A program made the translations under genes and the position numbers. Of a stretch of 64,000 nt of DNA, positions 42,599-51,373 are shown one piece after another. The stretch lies in assembly GCF_011074795.1 (NCBI RefSeq), contig NZ_JAAMPF010000022.1, positions 100,395 to 164,394 on the forward strand, read 5' to 3'. Each line of letters opens with the position of its first letter. The first letter of the stretch is position 1. Origin of the DNA: Marinobacter salicampi. Lineage in GTDB: Bacteria > Pseudomonadota > Gammaproteobacteria > Pseudomonadales > Oleiphilaceae. The notes below the pieces were generated by a model. The model was given only the letters and a program-made list of their open reading frames with translations, was not told the origin of the DNA and did not search any database.

Positions 42599-45500
42599 AT
42601 GAACAGATTCACTCGACACAGTTTTCATATTCTCGTTGGTCTTGGTCTGACACTGCCCTCCGTCGGTTATGCGGCACCGGTCGTGCCCGCGAATGAACCC
42701 CTGTTCCTGGCGGGTACAGTGAAGCACAACGTCATGCTGGCAATTGATGACTCCGGCAGTATGGATTTTGAGACGCTGTTCAGTGTGAACGACGGTGCCC
42801 TGTGGCTCGGCACCAATGGCTCGTTCGTAAAAGCAGATGGCAAACTCAACGATGCGGGCGAGAGCGGCGTTTTATCCCAGGGTAACGGCGGCAAATATGT
42901 GTACCTGCTGCCCAATGGCCGCAATGGCACTTACGACGGTCGGAAAATAAGCTCGGGGCATCACTCCATTCCGCCGATCAAGCCCTTTGCCTTTGCTCGC
43001 AGCGCAGCGTTTAACAAGTCCTATTATGATCCCTCTGCACAGTACGATCCCTGGCCTTCCTATGGTGGCCTTTCGTTCAGTGATATCGATGAGACTTCGG
43101 CTCCATTCGACCCCAGGCGGTCGTCGCAGAGCAATATCGATTTAACGGCAGATATCAATACCACTGGCAAGACTGAGTGGGGCTTTGAAGTAAACGACAC
43201 AGACATGCCCTGCACCGATGACGGTGGCGCCTGTGGCTCAACCGGCACCAAGCATTACACTTACTTTCCGGCCCATTATTACGTGGTCAAGGGCACCGGA
43301 AGCTACACCTTTACCGCCAAGATTGGTGTAACGGAATTCGACTCTGGCAAATCGGTTCTGCTTGAGGGAGAGGATGCTGTCAGAACAGGCCAGTTTCAGC
43401 TGGCGTCTTCCGCGTCGAGCAGTATCTCATCTGGCAGCCTGATAGCTGCCGCTTCCGGCAATGACTACGTGGGTGTGGATTCAGCTATTGGTAATTCGTA
43501 CGACTCTCCACCCAACTCGAGCACCGGGCAGCTGGATTTCAGCTTTTCCCCGAAACAGACCGGTGACCATGTTATCTGGTTGCGCCGGAAGATGGCCAGT
43601 GGTAGTGACGACTCCCTCTGGATCAATCTGTTCGGCGTCGACCAGACGGCTATCACTGTGCCCAATAACCCCACATGGGTTGAGGTTTCAGGGGAGGACT
43701 GGAACAAATGGTTTGATGGCCACGACCACAGCGACACCTGGCTTTGGGAGGCCTGGGGCGCGGTCAACTTTACCCAGACAGGTACCCAGTCGCTTCGTAT
43801 CCGTCACCGGGAACCGAACGTTTACATTGATCAGGTGTTGATTACACCCGAAGCAGCCATCCCCTCAGGCGTAGTCACCACAAGCCTGACTCCTTCGAGC
43901 TCCGTCGTGCGGGACTGCGCCACCGACCCCGACCCTTCCCATTATGCAGCGTTTATGGCGGACACCGGTCAGTTCTCCAGCGACATTGATGCCATCGGCC
44001 CCGGCGGCGAATGCCTTGCCCGGGTGGACATCAAACCAAATCAGACATACAGCTACGTCGATAAGGACGGTGCTACCCAGACCCGGACTTACGACCAGGA
44101 AATCACCAACTTCGCCAACTGGTTTACCTATTACCGTCGTCGCCACCAGGCGGTTCGTGGTGGCCTGGCCAGCGCCTTCCAGGGCCTCGGCGGCATCCAG
44201 ACCGGTCTTTTCTGGATCAATAACCGTCGCGACGTGACCATGTACGACATGGATGATTCAACAGACGTCACCGCCTTCCTGACCGAGCAGTATGACTATG
44301 TCAGCAGTGGTGGAACCCCTAACCGGGAAGCGCTTTACCATGCCGCGCAGCAATTCAAGCGTACGGACGCCAATGCCCCCATTACCCAGGAATGTCAGAA
44401 GAACTTCACGCTGCTGTTTACCGATGGCTTCTCCAACGACAGTGACATCAGCGGCATTGGCAATGAGGACGGTTCAGCCGGAGCACCCTACCAGGACAGC
44501 TACAGCGACTCCCTGGCGGACATTGCCTACAAGTATTATGAAGAGAACCTGAGGACTGACCTTACCCCGACGGGCAATGTGAAAGTGCCGGCGGGGTGTA
44601 ATGCTGCAACCCCTGACACGAGCCTCGACTGCAATACCAATCTTCACATGAATACCTTTACTGCGGGCCTCGGGGCCCAGGGCACCCTGTTTGGCGTTAC
44701 CCACAACAAAGTGGCCGATGCCTATACAGATAACCCAACTTGGCCCGACACGGGTTTGCGGGACAAGCGCATGATTGATGATCTGTATCATGCGGCGGTG
44801 AACGGCCGTGGCGAGATGTTCAACGCCCTGACGCCGGTTGAACTGCGTACCGAGCTGTCTTCGGCTCTTCGGGACATCATCGCTTCCATTGGCAACTCGT
44901 CGAGCGTGACCTTTAACACCGGTACGCTTAACTCAGAGAGCCTGGTGTTCAGCGCGTCCTTCAACTCCACAGCGTGGAGCGGTAACCTTGCTGCCCGTGA
45001 ACTGGATCCGAACACGGGAGATGTGGCCGATACCCCGGCATGGAACGCCTCCGCTCGCCTTGATGCCCAAACGCCCGCTGACAGGGTCATTCTTACCTAT
45101 TCCAACAACACCGGTGATGGCGTCCCCTTCCGCTGGGATACCGCGTTACTGGACACCGGTCAGCAGGCGGATCTCAACACGTCATCTGCCGGAACCGCCG
45201 ATGCCCAGGGTGAGCAAAGGCTCAACTATCTGCGAGGCGCCCGTAACGGAGAGGGCCAGCAGTTCCGGAACCGGTCCAGCGTGCTGGGCGACATCGTCCA
45301 CTCGACACCGCTATACGTGGGCAGCCCCAAACTTAACTGGCCCGACACGGGCCCATTTGGGGTCGCGGCCGACCGTTACTCAAACTTCAGGAACATTACT
45401 GCAGCCGGTCGCACGCCGGTGGTCTATGTGGGAGCCAACGATGGCATGCTGCACGGGTTCAATGCCAAGGAAGCCACTGCTGAGGGCGGCGGTCAGGAAG

Positions 45501-46894
45501 TGCTGGCCTATGTGCCACGCTCGGTCTATTCGTCCAACGCTAACGAAGGCCTGAACTACCTGACTCACCCTGACTACGGCCACCGCTACTACGTTGATCT
45601 TTCGCCGCAGGCCGTTGATGTCTACACCAAGGCCAGCCCGAATGGCACGGAAGCGTGGCGGACGGTGCTTGTGGGTGGCCTTCGCAACGGCGGCGTTGGT
45701 TTCTTCGCCCTGGACGTCACCAACCCGGCCAATTTCTCCGAGGCCAGCGCGGCTGACCTGGTGCTCTGGGAGTTCAACGAAAGCCACGACCGCAGGCTCA
45801 ATTATGTGACCAGCGAACCGGTCGTCGGGCTTATGCCGAATGGCAAATGGGCGATGATTCTGGGTAATGGCTGGGCCAACGGTACCGATGCCCTGGATGA
45901 AAAGACCGGTATCTTCATCGTGTACATGGACGGTGGACTTGACGGAACCTGGGTCGAGGGTACTGACTACGAGTTTATTGAGATGGGCGACACCGGCGGT
46001 ATGTCGGCCGTGCAACCTCTGGATACCAATGGCGACTCTGTTGTAGATCGGATTTACGGCGGTGATCGGGAAGGTAACATGTGGGTCGCAGATGTCAGTG
46101 CAACTAATTCGGGCAACTGGCGCGCGGCTTATCTTGAAGGAAACAATAACTCCCCGCCAAAGCCCTTATTCAAGGCCACCGACGGCACAGCCGGCCCCGG
46201 TGCTCCCCAGCCCATTTCTTCCAGGCCCCTGGTGGTCCGGAATGTCGAGTCACCTGTGGGAACGGAAGGGACCAACGGCGAGGACTTCCTGGTGCTGTTC
46301 GGAACCGGCGGTTACTTCACCAACGGCGATGCCAGTAACACCGATGAACAGACGTTTTATGGTGTCTGGGACCGGGGCGATGCCGACCTGACGCGAAACA
46401 ACCTGGTAGCACAGACCATTACTACCTCGACCAACGGGCTGCTGAGGGAGAGTGGCAGCGCCACCATAGACTGGGGTAATACGGCTGGCAATGGTCGCGA
46501 GTACGGCTGGTACATGGACCTGCCGGAGACTGGCGAACGAGTCATAAACTCAGCCCAGATACGGGGCGAGATCGTCTTCTTCGAGACTTTCACCCCCTCG
46601 CAGTCCCCCTGTGATGGAGGCGGTACTTCCTGGCTGATGTCCGTTGACCTGGACGGCTCCAATCCGGACAGCCCGGTCTTCGATACCAACAACGATGGCG
46701 TCATAGACAGCACGGATGGCAATTACATTGGTGCCAAGAGTGACGATCAGGGTACCGGCAGCACAGCCTTCCTGGGGGACGGCCAATACATCAACGTGGC
46801 CAATGAAGACAAGGTGGCCAAGCGCGACACCGATACCGGCAGTTCCGGCCAGCGCACGGGTCGACTTGGCTGGCAGGAGCTTCTTGAACCCTAG
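42599..46894 (+). CDS. pilY1: Type IV pilus tip adhesin PilY1 with an inserted lectin-like domain
   Basis: PilY1 caps the pilus and acts in adhesion, surface sensing and retraction control. The 1431-residue protein has a Sec signal peptide (about 1-25), and a von Willebrand A MIDAS at D50-x-S52-x-S54. The rest of that fold appears far downstream: SSGGTPNREAL and FTLLFTDGFSND near residue 605. Between them, residues about 255-416 resemble a carbohydrate-binding-type beta-sandwich (LLEGEDA, HVIWLRRKM, DDSLWINLFG, REPNVYIDQVLIT). The C-terminal half (about 890-1400) is the PilY1 beta-propeller with VYVGANDGMLHGFNA and two calcium-type loops, D1142-x-N-x-D1146-x3-D1150 and D1362-x-N-x-D1366-x3-D1370. 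P. aeruginosa PilY1 is about 1160 residues, so this one is long. No RGD is seen near the VWA part. Confidence 0.92.
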   Translation: MNRFTRHSFHILVGLGLTLPSVGYAAPVVPANEPLFLAGTVKHNVMLAIDDSGSMDFETLFSVNDGALWLGTNGSFVKADGKLNDAGESGVLSQGNGGKYVYLLPNGRNGTYDGRKISSGHHSIPPIKPFAFARSAAFNKSYYDPSAQYDPWPSYGGLSFSDIDETSAPFDPRRSSQSNIDLTADINTTGKTEWGFEVNDTDMPCTDDGGACGSTGTKHYTYFPAHYYVVKGTGSYTFTAKIGVTEFDSGKSVLLEGEDAVRTGQFQLASSASSSISSGSLIAAASGNDYVGVDSAIGNSYDSPPNSSTGQLDFSFSPKQTGDHVIWLRRKMASGSDDSLWINLFGVDQTAITVPNNPTWVEVSGEDWNKWFDGHDHSDTWLWEAWGAVNFTQTGTQSLRIRHREPNVYIDQVLITPEAAIPSGVVTTSLTPSSSVVRDCATDPDPSHYAAFMADTGQFSSDIDAIGPGGECLARVDIKPNQTYSYVDKDGATQTRTYDQEITNFANWFTYYRRRHQAVRGGLASAFQGLGGIQTGLFWINNRRDVTMYDMDDSTDVTAFLTEQYDYVSSGGTPNREALYHAAQQFKRTDANAPITQECQKNFTLLFTDGFSNDSDISGIGNEDGSAGAPYQDSYSDSLADIAYKYYEENLRTDLTPTGNVKVPAGCNAATPDTSLDCNTNLHMNTFTAGLGAQGTLFGVTHNKVADAYTDNPTWPDTGLRDKRMIDDLYHAAVNGRGEMFNALTPVELRTELSSALRDIIASIGNSSSVTFNTGTLNSESLVFSASFNSTAWSGNLAARELDPNTGDVADTPAWNASARLDAQTPADRVILTYSNNTGDGVPFRWDTALLDTGQQADLNTSSAGTADAQGEQRLNYLRGARNGEGQQFRNRSSVLGDIVHSTPLYVGSPKLNWPDTGPFGVAADRYSNFRNITAAGRTPVVYVGANDGMLHGFNAKEATAEGGGQEVLAYVPRSVYSSNANEGLNYLTHPDYGHRYYVDLSPQAVDVYTKASPNGTEAWRTVLVGGLRNGGVGFFALDVTNPANFSEASAADLVLWEFNESHDRRLNYVTSEPVVGLMPNGKWAMILGNGWANGTDALDEKTGIFIVYMDGGLDGTWVEGTDYEFIEMGDTGGMSAVQPLDTNGDSVVDRIYGGDREGNMWVADVSATNSGNWRAAYLEGNNNSPPKPLFKATDGTAGPGAPQPISSRPLVVRNVESPVGTEGTNGEDFLVLFGTGGYFTNGDASNTDEQTFYGVWDRGDADLTRNNLVAQTITTSTNGLLRESGSATIDWGNTAGNGREYGWYMDLPETGERVINSAQIRGEIVFFETFTPSQSPCDGGGTSWLMSVDLDGSNPDSPVFDTNNDGVIDSTDGNYIGAKSDDQGTGSTAFLGDGQYINVANEDKVAKRDTDTGSSGQRTGRLGWQELLEP

Positions 46895-46905
46895 CCCTGG
46901 CAGCG

Positions 46906-46933
46906 TCCACCGCGACCTGTGGGGCGCGGTGGA
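46906..46933 (+). other. Intercistronic hairpin between pilY1 and pilE
   Basis: TCCACCGCG (46906-46914) and CGCGGTGGA (46925-46933) form a perfect 9-base-pair stem with a 10-base loop. With no T tract, it may protect or separate mRNA segments rather than terminate. Confidence 0.5.
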
Positions 46934-46969
46934 GCCCCGGAATCAGATTATCAAGCTGGAGTACCGACG

Positions 46970-47452
46970 GTGAAAACGATGTACAGACAGAAGAGCAGGC
47001 AGGCGGGCTTTACCCTGATGGAGCTGATGATAGCCGTGGCTATCATCGGGATTCTCGCGGCAATCGCCATACCCAGCTATACCGGTTACGTAGAGAATGC
47101 CCGGGCCACCGACGCCCAGGGCGCACTAACCTCCTTTGGCAGCGCCATGGAGCGTTACCACACCCAGAACGGCTCCTATCTGGGTGCCGATGGCGGAACC
47201 GCCGCTATCTCCGATACCCTGACGGCGCCGACCATCTTTCCGACCCAGGCCCCACTGGATGGCTCGACGAAATTCTATAACCTGAGAATCTTCAACTTGA
47301 CGGCGAACAGCTATGAGCTGAGGGCCGTGCCCATCGCCGGCACGGCCCAGGCCAATCACGGTTTCATCCAGTTGCGGTCAACCGGTCAGCGTGGATGGGA
47401 TGCCGATAATTCCGGAGGGCTCGGTACCGGCGAGGACACCTGGCAGCGTTAA
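46970..47452 (+). CDS. pilE: Minor pilin PilE
   Basis: A 160-residue prepilin with leader ending RQAG|FTLMELMIAVAIIGILAAI and mature Glu5. The pattern IPSYTGYVENARATDAQGAL is that of PilE minor pilins, which closes the Pseudomonas-type operon. The GTG at 46970 was chosen because GGAG lies 8 bases upstream; the ATG at 46979 is too far from it. An acidic C-terminal segment DADNSGGLGTGED precedes the stop. It converges on a second FimT-like gene. Confidence 0.88.
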   Translation: MKTMYRQKSRQAGFTLMELMIAVAIIGILAAIAIPSYTGYVENARATDAQGALTSFGSAMERYHTQNGSYLGADGGTAAISDTLTAPTIFPTQAPLDGSTKFYNLRIFNLTANSYELRAVPIAGTAQANHGFIQLRSTGQRGWDADNSGGLGTGEDTWQR

Positions 47453-47464
47453 TTCTCCTGCGCC

Positions 47465-48031
47465 TCAGCTACACACCAGAGGTGCTCCCCGCGAGTCCTC
47501 TGCGATACCGTCGCCATCGGTATCTCGGGCTCGCACCACGCGTCCGCCCCAGTTGATCCTCAGCTGAACCGCTTTACTGGCATCGCGGTCGTCCGGGCAC
47601 CAGGTCACGTTACCGATAGCCCCGGCCGCCATGCCGTCTGCATTGAACCCGAAATAGCGCCTTATGCCTGTGCCGCCGATCAGGCGGCCACGGGAAGGGG
47701 CAGTCTTGACCAGAACTACTTCTGTTGAAGAGGTGAGCTGCCGTTGCCGGAGCGGGTCAGTGAAGGCAGTTACGGGCAGACTCCAGTCCCGAGTGCACTT
47801 TGCATCGGCGGGGTCCAGCGGGCAGATGGTCACAGGCACCTGCTGCTGGACCGCCGCTGTTCGGGAAACATTGAAAAGGTTCACCATACTGCTGATGGTG
47901 GTCTGGCGGTGGGACCTCTCAACCAGGCCGGCAAAGCCGGGAACAGCGAAACCAACCACCACACTTATCAGAGCAATAACTACCACAAGCTCTATGAGGG
48001 TCAGGCCCTCATGCTTTCTGAGACCGTTCAC
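47465..48031 (-). CDS. fimT: GspH/FimT-family pseudopilin (second copy, minus strand)
   Basis: A 188-residue prepilin with leader MNGLRKHEG|LTLIELVVVIALISVV and mature Glu5, followed by a GspH/FimT domain (SRTAAVQQQVPVTICPL, RRYFGFNADGMAAG). Near the C-terminus is D170-T-D172-G-D174, a calcium-type loop, and Cys residues that could pair (TICPL, KCTRD, VTWCPDD, LVCS). A GTG at 48031 with GGAAGG upstream is a better start than the ATG at 48046, which lacks a site. It is transcribed in the pilR/pilS direction, as fimT is near pilR in Pseudomonas; the symbol is by position and family. Confidence 0.8.
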   Translation of the reverse strand: MNGLRKHEGLTLIELVVVIALISVVVGFAVPGFAGLVERSHRQTTISSMVNLFNVSRTAAVQQQVPVTICPLDPADAKCTRDWSLPVTAFTDPLRQRQLTSSTEVVLVKTAPSRGRLIGGTGIRRYFGFNADGMAAGAIGNVTWCPDDRDASKAVQLRINWGGRVVRARDTDGDGIAEDSRGAPLVCS

Positions 48032-48175
48032 TGTTTTTCCTTCCATGGGGATGCAAGTTCAGACGTCCTGTCTGAGAACCGATATTATCAACGATTTCGC
48101 TCAAAATCGGCGATTGATCCTGATTATTTAAGTGATTTGTTCGAATTCATGGTCATGGCAGGGTTTCGGAAGTGT

Positions 48176-49549
48176 CTACTCCATTCCCAGCTTCTTAAGC
48201 TTATACCGCAACGCCCGGAAACTGATCCCCAGCCTTTTGGCGGCTGCAGTCTTGTTCCAGCGGGTGGCTTCCAGGGCTTTCTCGATGGCCTGGCGCTCGA
48301 TGGTCTCGAGGTAGTTTTCCAGGTCCATGCCGCCTTCTGGCAGCTCAATGGCCGGCATGTCCGGGCCGGACAGCTGGGGCGCGCTGCTGAGCGCCGCGGC
48401 AGCCCCAAGGTGCAGGTCGTCGGCATCAATTCTGTCAGCATCACAGAGGGTAAACGCACGTTCGAGTATGTTTTCCAGCTCACGGACGTTGCCGGGAAAG
48501 TCATAGTGTTTCAGGCGCTCAATGGCGCCGGGCGTAAGCTCGGCAGGTTCACATTCATACTCCCGGGCTATGCGCCCGAGTATGTGCCTGGCCAGCAGCG
48601 GAATGTCGCCCGGCCGTGCCCGAAGGGGAGGTACGCTGAGCTCGATCACATTGATACGGTAAAACAGGTCCTGCCGGAACAGGCCTTCCTGCACCAGGTC
48701 GGGCAGATTCTTGTGGGTTGCACTTAGAACCCGGATATCGACCGGAAACTCCTTCGATTCTCCCACCGGGCGTACCGCTTTTTCCTGGATGGCACGTAGC
48801 AGTTTCACCTGCATGGCCAGGGGCAGGTCCGCGACTTCGTCCAGGAACAGGGTGCCGCCATTGGCAGAGCGGAACAGGCCATCCTTGTTGTCCGTGGCGC
48901 CCGTAAAGCTGCCTTTCTTGTGGCCAAAAAACTCGCTCTCCATCAGCTCTGACGGGATGGCGCCACAGTTTACCGCCACAAAGGGCGCGTCGTTCCTCGG
49001 TCCCTGCAGGTGAATCATGCGGGCCACCAGTTCCTTGCCACTGCCGGATTCGCCACTGATAAACACCGGTGCCTGGCTGCGGGCCAACTTGCGGACCTGG
49101 GTTCGCAAGCGCTTTATTTCCGGGGACTGTCCCAGCAACAGTCCGGGCTCGTCTTTTTCCGGCGCCTCTGGCGGTCGAGGCTCCGATAGCTTCAGCGCGC
49201 TATTGACCAGCTCCCGCAGGCGCGGCAGTTCCACCGGTTTGGAGACGAAGTCGAAGGCACCGGCCTTGAGCGCTTCGATGGCCGTATCCATATTGCCATA
49301 GGCTGTGACCACCGCTACCGGCGTGTTCGGGCAGTACTGCTGCATCCAGGTGACCAGCTCGATGCCGTTGCCATCGGGCAGGTTCATGTCGGTCAGGCAC
49401 AGTTGCGGTGCCGCCTCGGTGAGCAGCGCTTTGGCGGTGGTGACATCGGGCGCCGTCCTGGTCGCGATTCCCATGCGGGTGAGGGTGATTTCAAGCAGTT
49501 CCCGGATGTCCGGTTCGTCGTCAACGATAAGCGCGGTATGGGTTGTCAT
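48176..49549 (-). CDS. pilR: Type IV pilus response regulator PilR (sigma-54 activator)
   Basis: PilR activates pilA transcription with sigma-54. The 457-residue protein has a receiver domain with phospho-acceptor Asp54 (LCLTDMNLPDGNG), an AAA+ domain with Walker A GESGSGKE and the sigma-54 loop as GSFTGA (in place of GAFTGA), and a C-terminal Fis-type helix-turn-helix (NKTAAAKRLGISFRALRYKL). pilS lies 78 bases upstream on the same strand. The target pilA is not in this window. Confidence 0.95.
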   Translation of the reverse strand: MTTHTALIVDDEPDIRELLEITLTRMGIATRTAPDVTTAKALLTEAAPQLCLTDMNLPDGNGIELVTWMQQYCPNTPVAVVTAYGNMDTAIEALKAGAFDFVSKPVELPRLRELVNSALKLSEPRPPEAPEKDEPGLLLGQSPEIKRLRTQVRKLARSQAPVFISGESGSGKELVARMIHLQGPRNDAPFVAVNCGAIPSELMESEFFGHKKGSFTGATDNKDGLFRSANGGTLFLDEVADLPLAMQVKLLRAIQEKAVRPVGESKEFPVDIRVLSATHKNLPDLVQEGLFRQDLFYRINVIELSVPPLRARPGDIPLLARHILGRIAREYECEPAELTPGAIERLKHYDFPGNVRELENILERAFTLCDADRIDADDLHLGAAAALSSAPQLSGPDMPAIELPEGGMDLENYLETIERQAIEKALEATRWNKTAAAKRLGISFRALRYKLKKLGME

Positions 49550-49627
49550 CTGGCTCTGGTCTCATTCATGGCAGGACATGGTGGTTCTTCGGTTTCCCGG
49601 GATTCTGAACGGCACTTCACTGGTGCT

Positions 49628-51268
49628 CTAAACGAGCCGTCCCTGATGGGCAAAAGTAATCCGGAAGCAGCAGCCAGGCTGGTTGTCGTCTTGCAGGAGG
49701 GACAAATGCGCCTGATTAGCCTCGCACAGTTCCCGGGCCAGATAAAGGCCGAGGCCGGTGCCACTCTTGTCGGTGGTAAAGAAAGGTTCAAAGACTGAGC
49801 TACGGTTCTCAGAACTGATACCAGCGCCGAAATCCCGGATATCGATAAAGGCCCGTTCGCCATCCGCAGTTGCCCCCGCTGAAATCCGCAATTTCGGCTC
49901 ACCGAATTCGGCCATGCTGTGGCGCAGCCCGTTATCGCACAGATTGACCAGTACCTGTTCCATCTGGCTCGCGTCCATGGGGGCAGGGGGCAGGTCATCG
50001 GGCAGATCCAGTTCGATAGACACCGGCCGGTCATAGTTAAGGCTGACGGTCTGGCTGTAATCCGCGACAAACTCCTGCAACCAGTTCGCGATATCGACCC
50101 GTTCGCTGTCCGCAGGCTGGCGTCGGGACAGGTCAAGAACGTTTTCAATAATGCCATTCACCCGCCGGGAATGGCGCTGAATGATGTCGAGCATTTTCTG
50201 GTCGGCCATATCCAGGTGGTGTGACTCATTCATGAGCTGGGCGGCGTGGCTGATGGCGCCCAGGGGATTCCTGATTTCATGGGCAATACCGGCAGTCAGT
50301 CGCCCCAGAGAGGCCAGTTTCATCTGCTGTGCCTGCTGGGTCACCTTGCTCATGTCCTCAATAAAGACCAGGATCTGGTCGCCCTTTTCCTGGTGCAGCC
50401 GGGTGAAGTTGGCCTGTACCAGGGGGGTGAGCTGGCTTGCCTGAAACGGCTCCAGGCGGGTGGCGGGGTTTTTCAGCCACTGGTCGAGGCCGGCCCGCAG
50501 GGGTGCAGGCAGGGACAGGTGGCGGGCCGCTGTGTCCGTGGTCTGGCCAAACAGTAGCTCCGCTGCGGCTGCGTTGGCCAGGCGGATACGTCCGAACCGG
50601 TCTGTCACCAGGATGCCCGTCCGCATGCGCTGGATGATCTGCTGGTTGATCTGCTCCAGCTCCATGATGCTCTGGGCACGGGAGTTCGCCAGGGCTTCAC
50701 TGCGTATCATGCGCCGGGTTATGTTTTGCAGCAGGAAAGCCGCGGCAAAATACAGAATGCCCAGAGACCCCGCCCGCACAATGTCATCGGCACTGCTGCC
50801 CAGGGCCAGCACGGACCAGGAGGCAACCCCCAGGGAACAGATGGCGGCCAGGGCGGCGTAAAAAATGCCCATCCGGCTGGGTGTCAGTATGTTGCCCGCC
50901 GCGACCGCAACAATGACCAGGTTGGCCAGTCCGCTGGTTATGCCGCTGCTGAACAGCAACAGGGCATGCATGATGATAATGTCGAGAAACACGGAAAGCG
51001 TGATGTGGCGCTGCAGGGGCCGAAACCCCGCCATCAGTAACAGCCCGATAAAAATATTCAGGGCAAAATAACTGATGACACTGCCCTGATAGTAGTCCAC
51101 CAGCCGGTACCGGGTATCGAAGGCATCCAGGTTCACAAAGATCACCGCGACCAGAGTAAAACTGATCACCAGCCGGTACTGGTTATAGATACGGAACAGT
51201 CTCACCCGCTGGTCAGGGGTGGTCGGGTCAGGCTCTGCTGCACTGCCAATAAGGCGGGTTTCTGGCAT
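49628..51268 (-). CDS. pilS: Type IV pilus sensor histidine kinase PilS
   Basis: PilS senses pilin in the inner membrane and controls PilR phosphorylation. The 546-residue protein has six hydrophobic segments in the first 190 residues, then a PAS domain (GILVTDRFGRIRLANAAA), HisKA with the phospho-His in AGIAHEIRNPLGAI, and an HATPase domain (LVNLCDNGLRH, GTGLGLYLARELCEAN). Gene order and architecture match Pseudomonas PilS. It diverges from nadE across about 105 bases. Confidence 0.95.
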   Translation of the reverse strand: MPETRLIGSAAEPDPTTPDQRVRLFRIYNQYRLVISFTLVAVIFVNLDAFDTRYRLVDYYQGSVISYFALNIFIGLLLMAGFRPLQRHITLSVFLDIIIMHALLLFSSGITSGLANLVIVAVAAGNILTPSRMGIFYAALAAICSLGVASWSVLALGSSADDIVRAGSLGILYFAAAFLLQNITRRMIRSEALANSRAQSIMELEQINQQIIQRMRTGILVTDRFGRIRLANAAAAELLFGQTTDTAARHLSLPAPLRAGLDQWLKNPATRLEPFQASQLTPLVQANFTRLHQEKGDQILVFIEDMSKVTQQAQQMKLASLGRLTAGIAHEIRNPLGAISHAAQLMNESHHLDMADQKMLDIIQRHSRRVNGIIENVLDLSRRQPADSERVDIANWLQEFVADYSQTVSLNYDRPVSIELDLPDDLPPAPMDASQMEQVLVNLCDNGLRHSMAEFGEPKLRISAGATADGERAFIDIRDFGAGISSENRSSVFEPFFTTDKSGTGLGLYLARELCEANQAHLSLLQDDNQPGCCFRITFAHQGRLV

Positions 51269-51331
51269 GCTAGTGGATCTTTTTCAGTGGTTGGGCCGGG
51301 CCCGGGAGAGAAACCGGGCCCGCGACAGGTC

Positions 51332-51337
51332 TATAAT
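51332..51337 (+). promoter_or_regulatory. Possible -10 box of nadE
   Basis: A consensus TATAAT lies 37 bases before the nadE ATG. No good -35 is found 16-18 bases upstream. Confidence 0.45.
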
Positions 51338-51373
51338 AGCCTTTTACCCGCAACGAGTTACAGGAGCTTAACT

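Noticed and set aside
48047..48075. Possible sigma-54 promoter (GG and TTGCAT) before the FimT-like gene on the minus strand
   Set aside because: The spacing between GG and GC is 12 bases rather than 10, and the site would overlap the translation start region.
47744..48727. A 327-codon plus-strand frame across the fimT-pilR gap
   Set aside because: Most of it mirrors FimT and PilR. The non-overlapped middle part has no ribosome binding site or domain.
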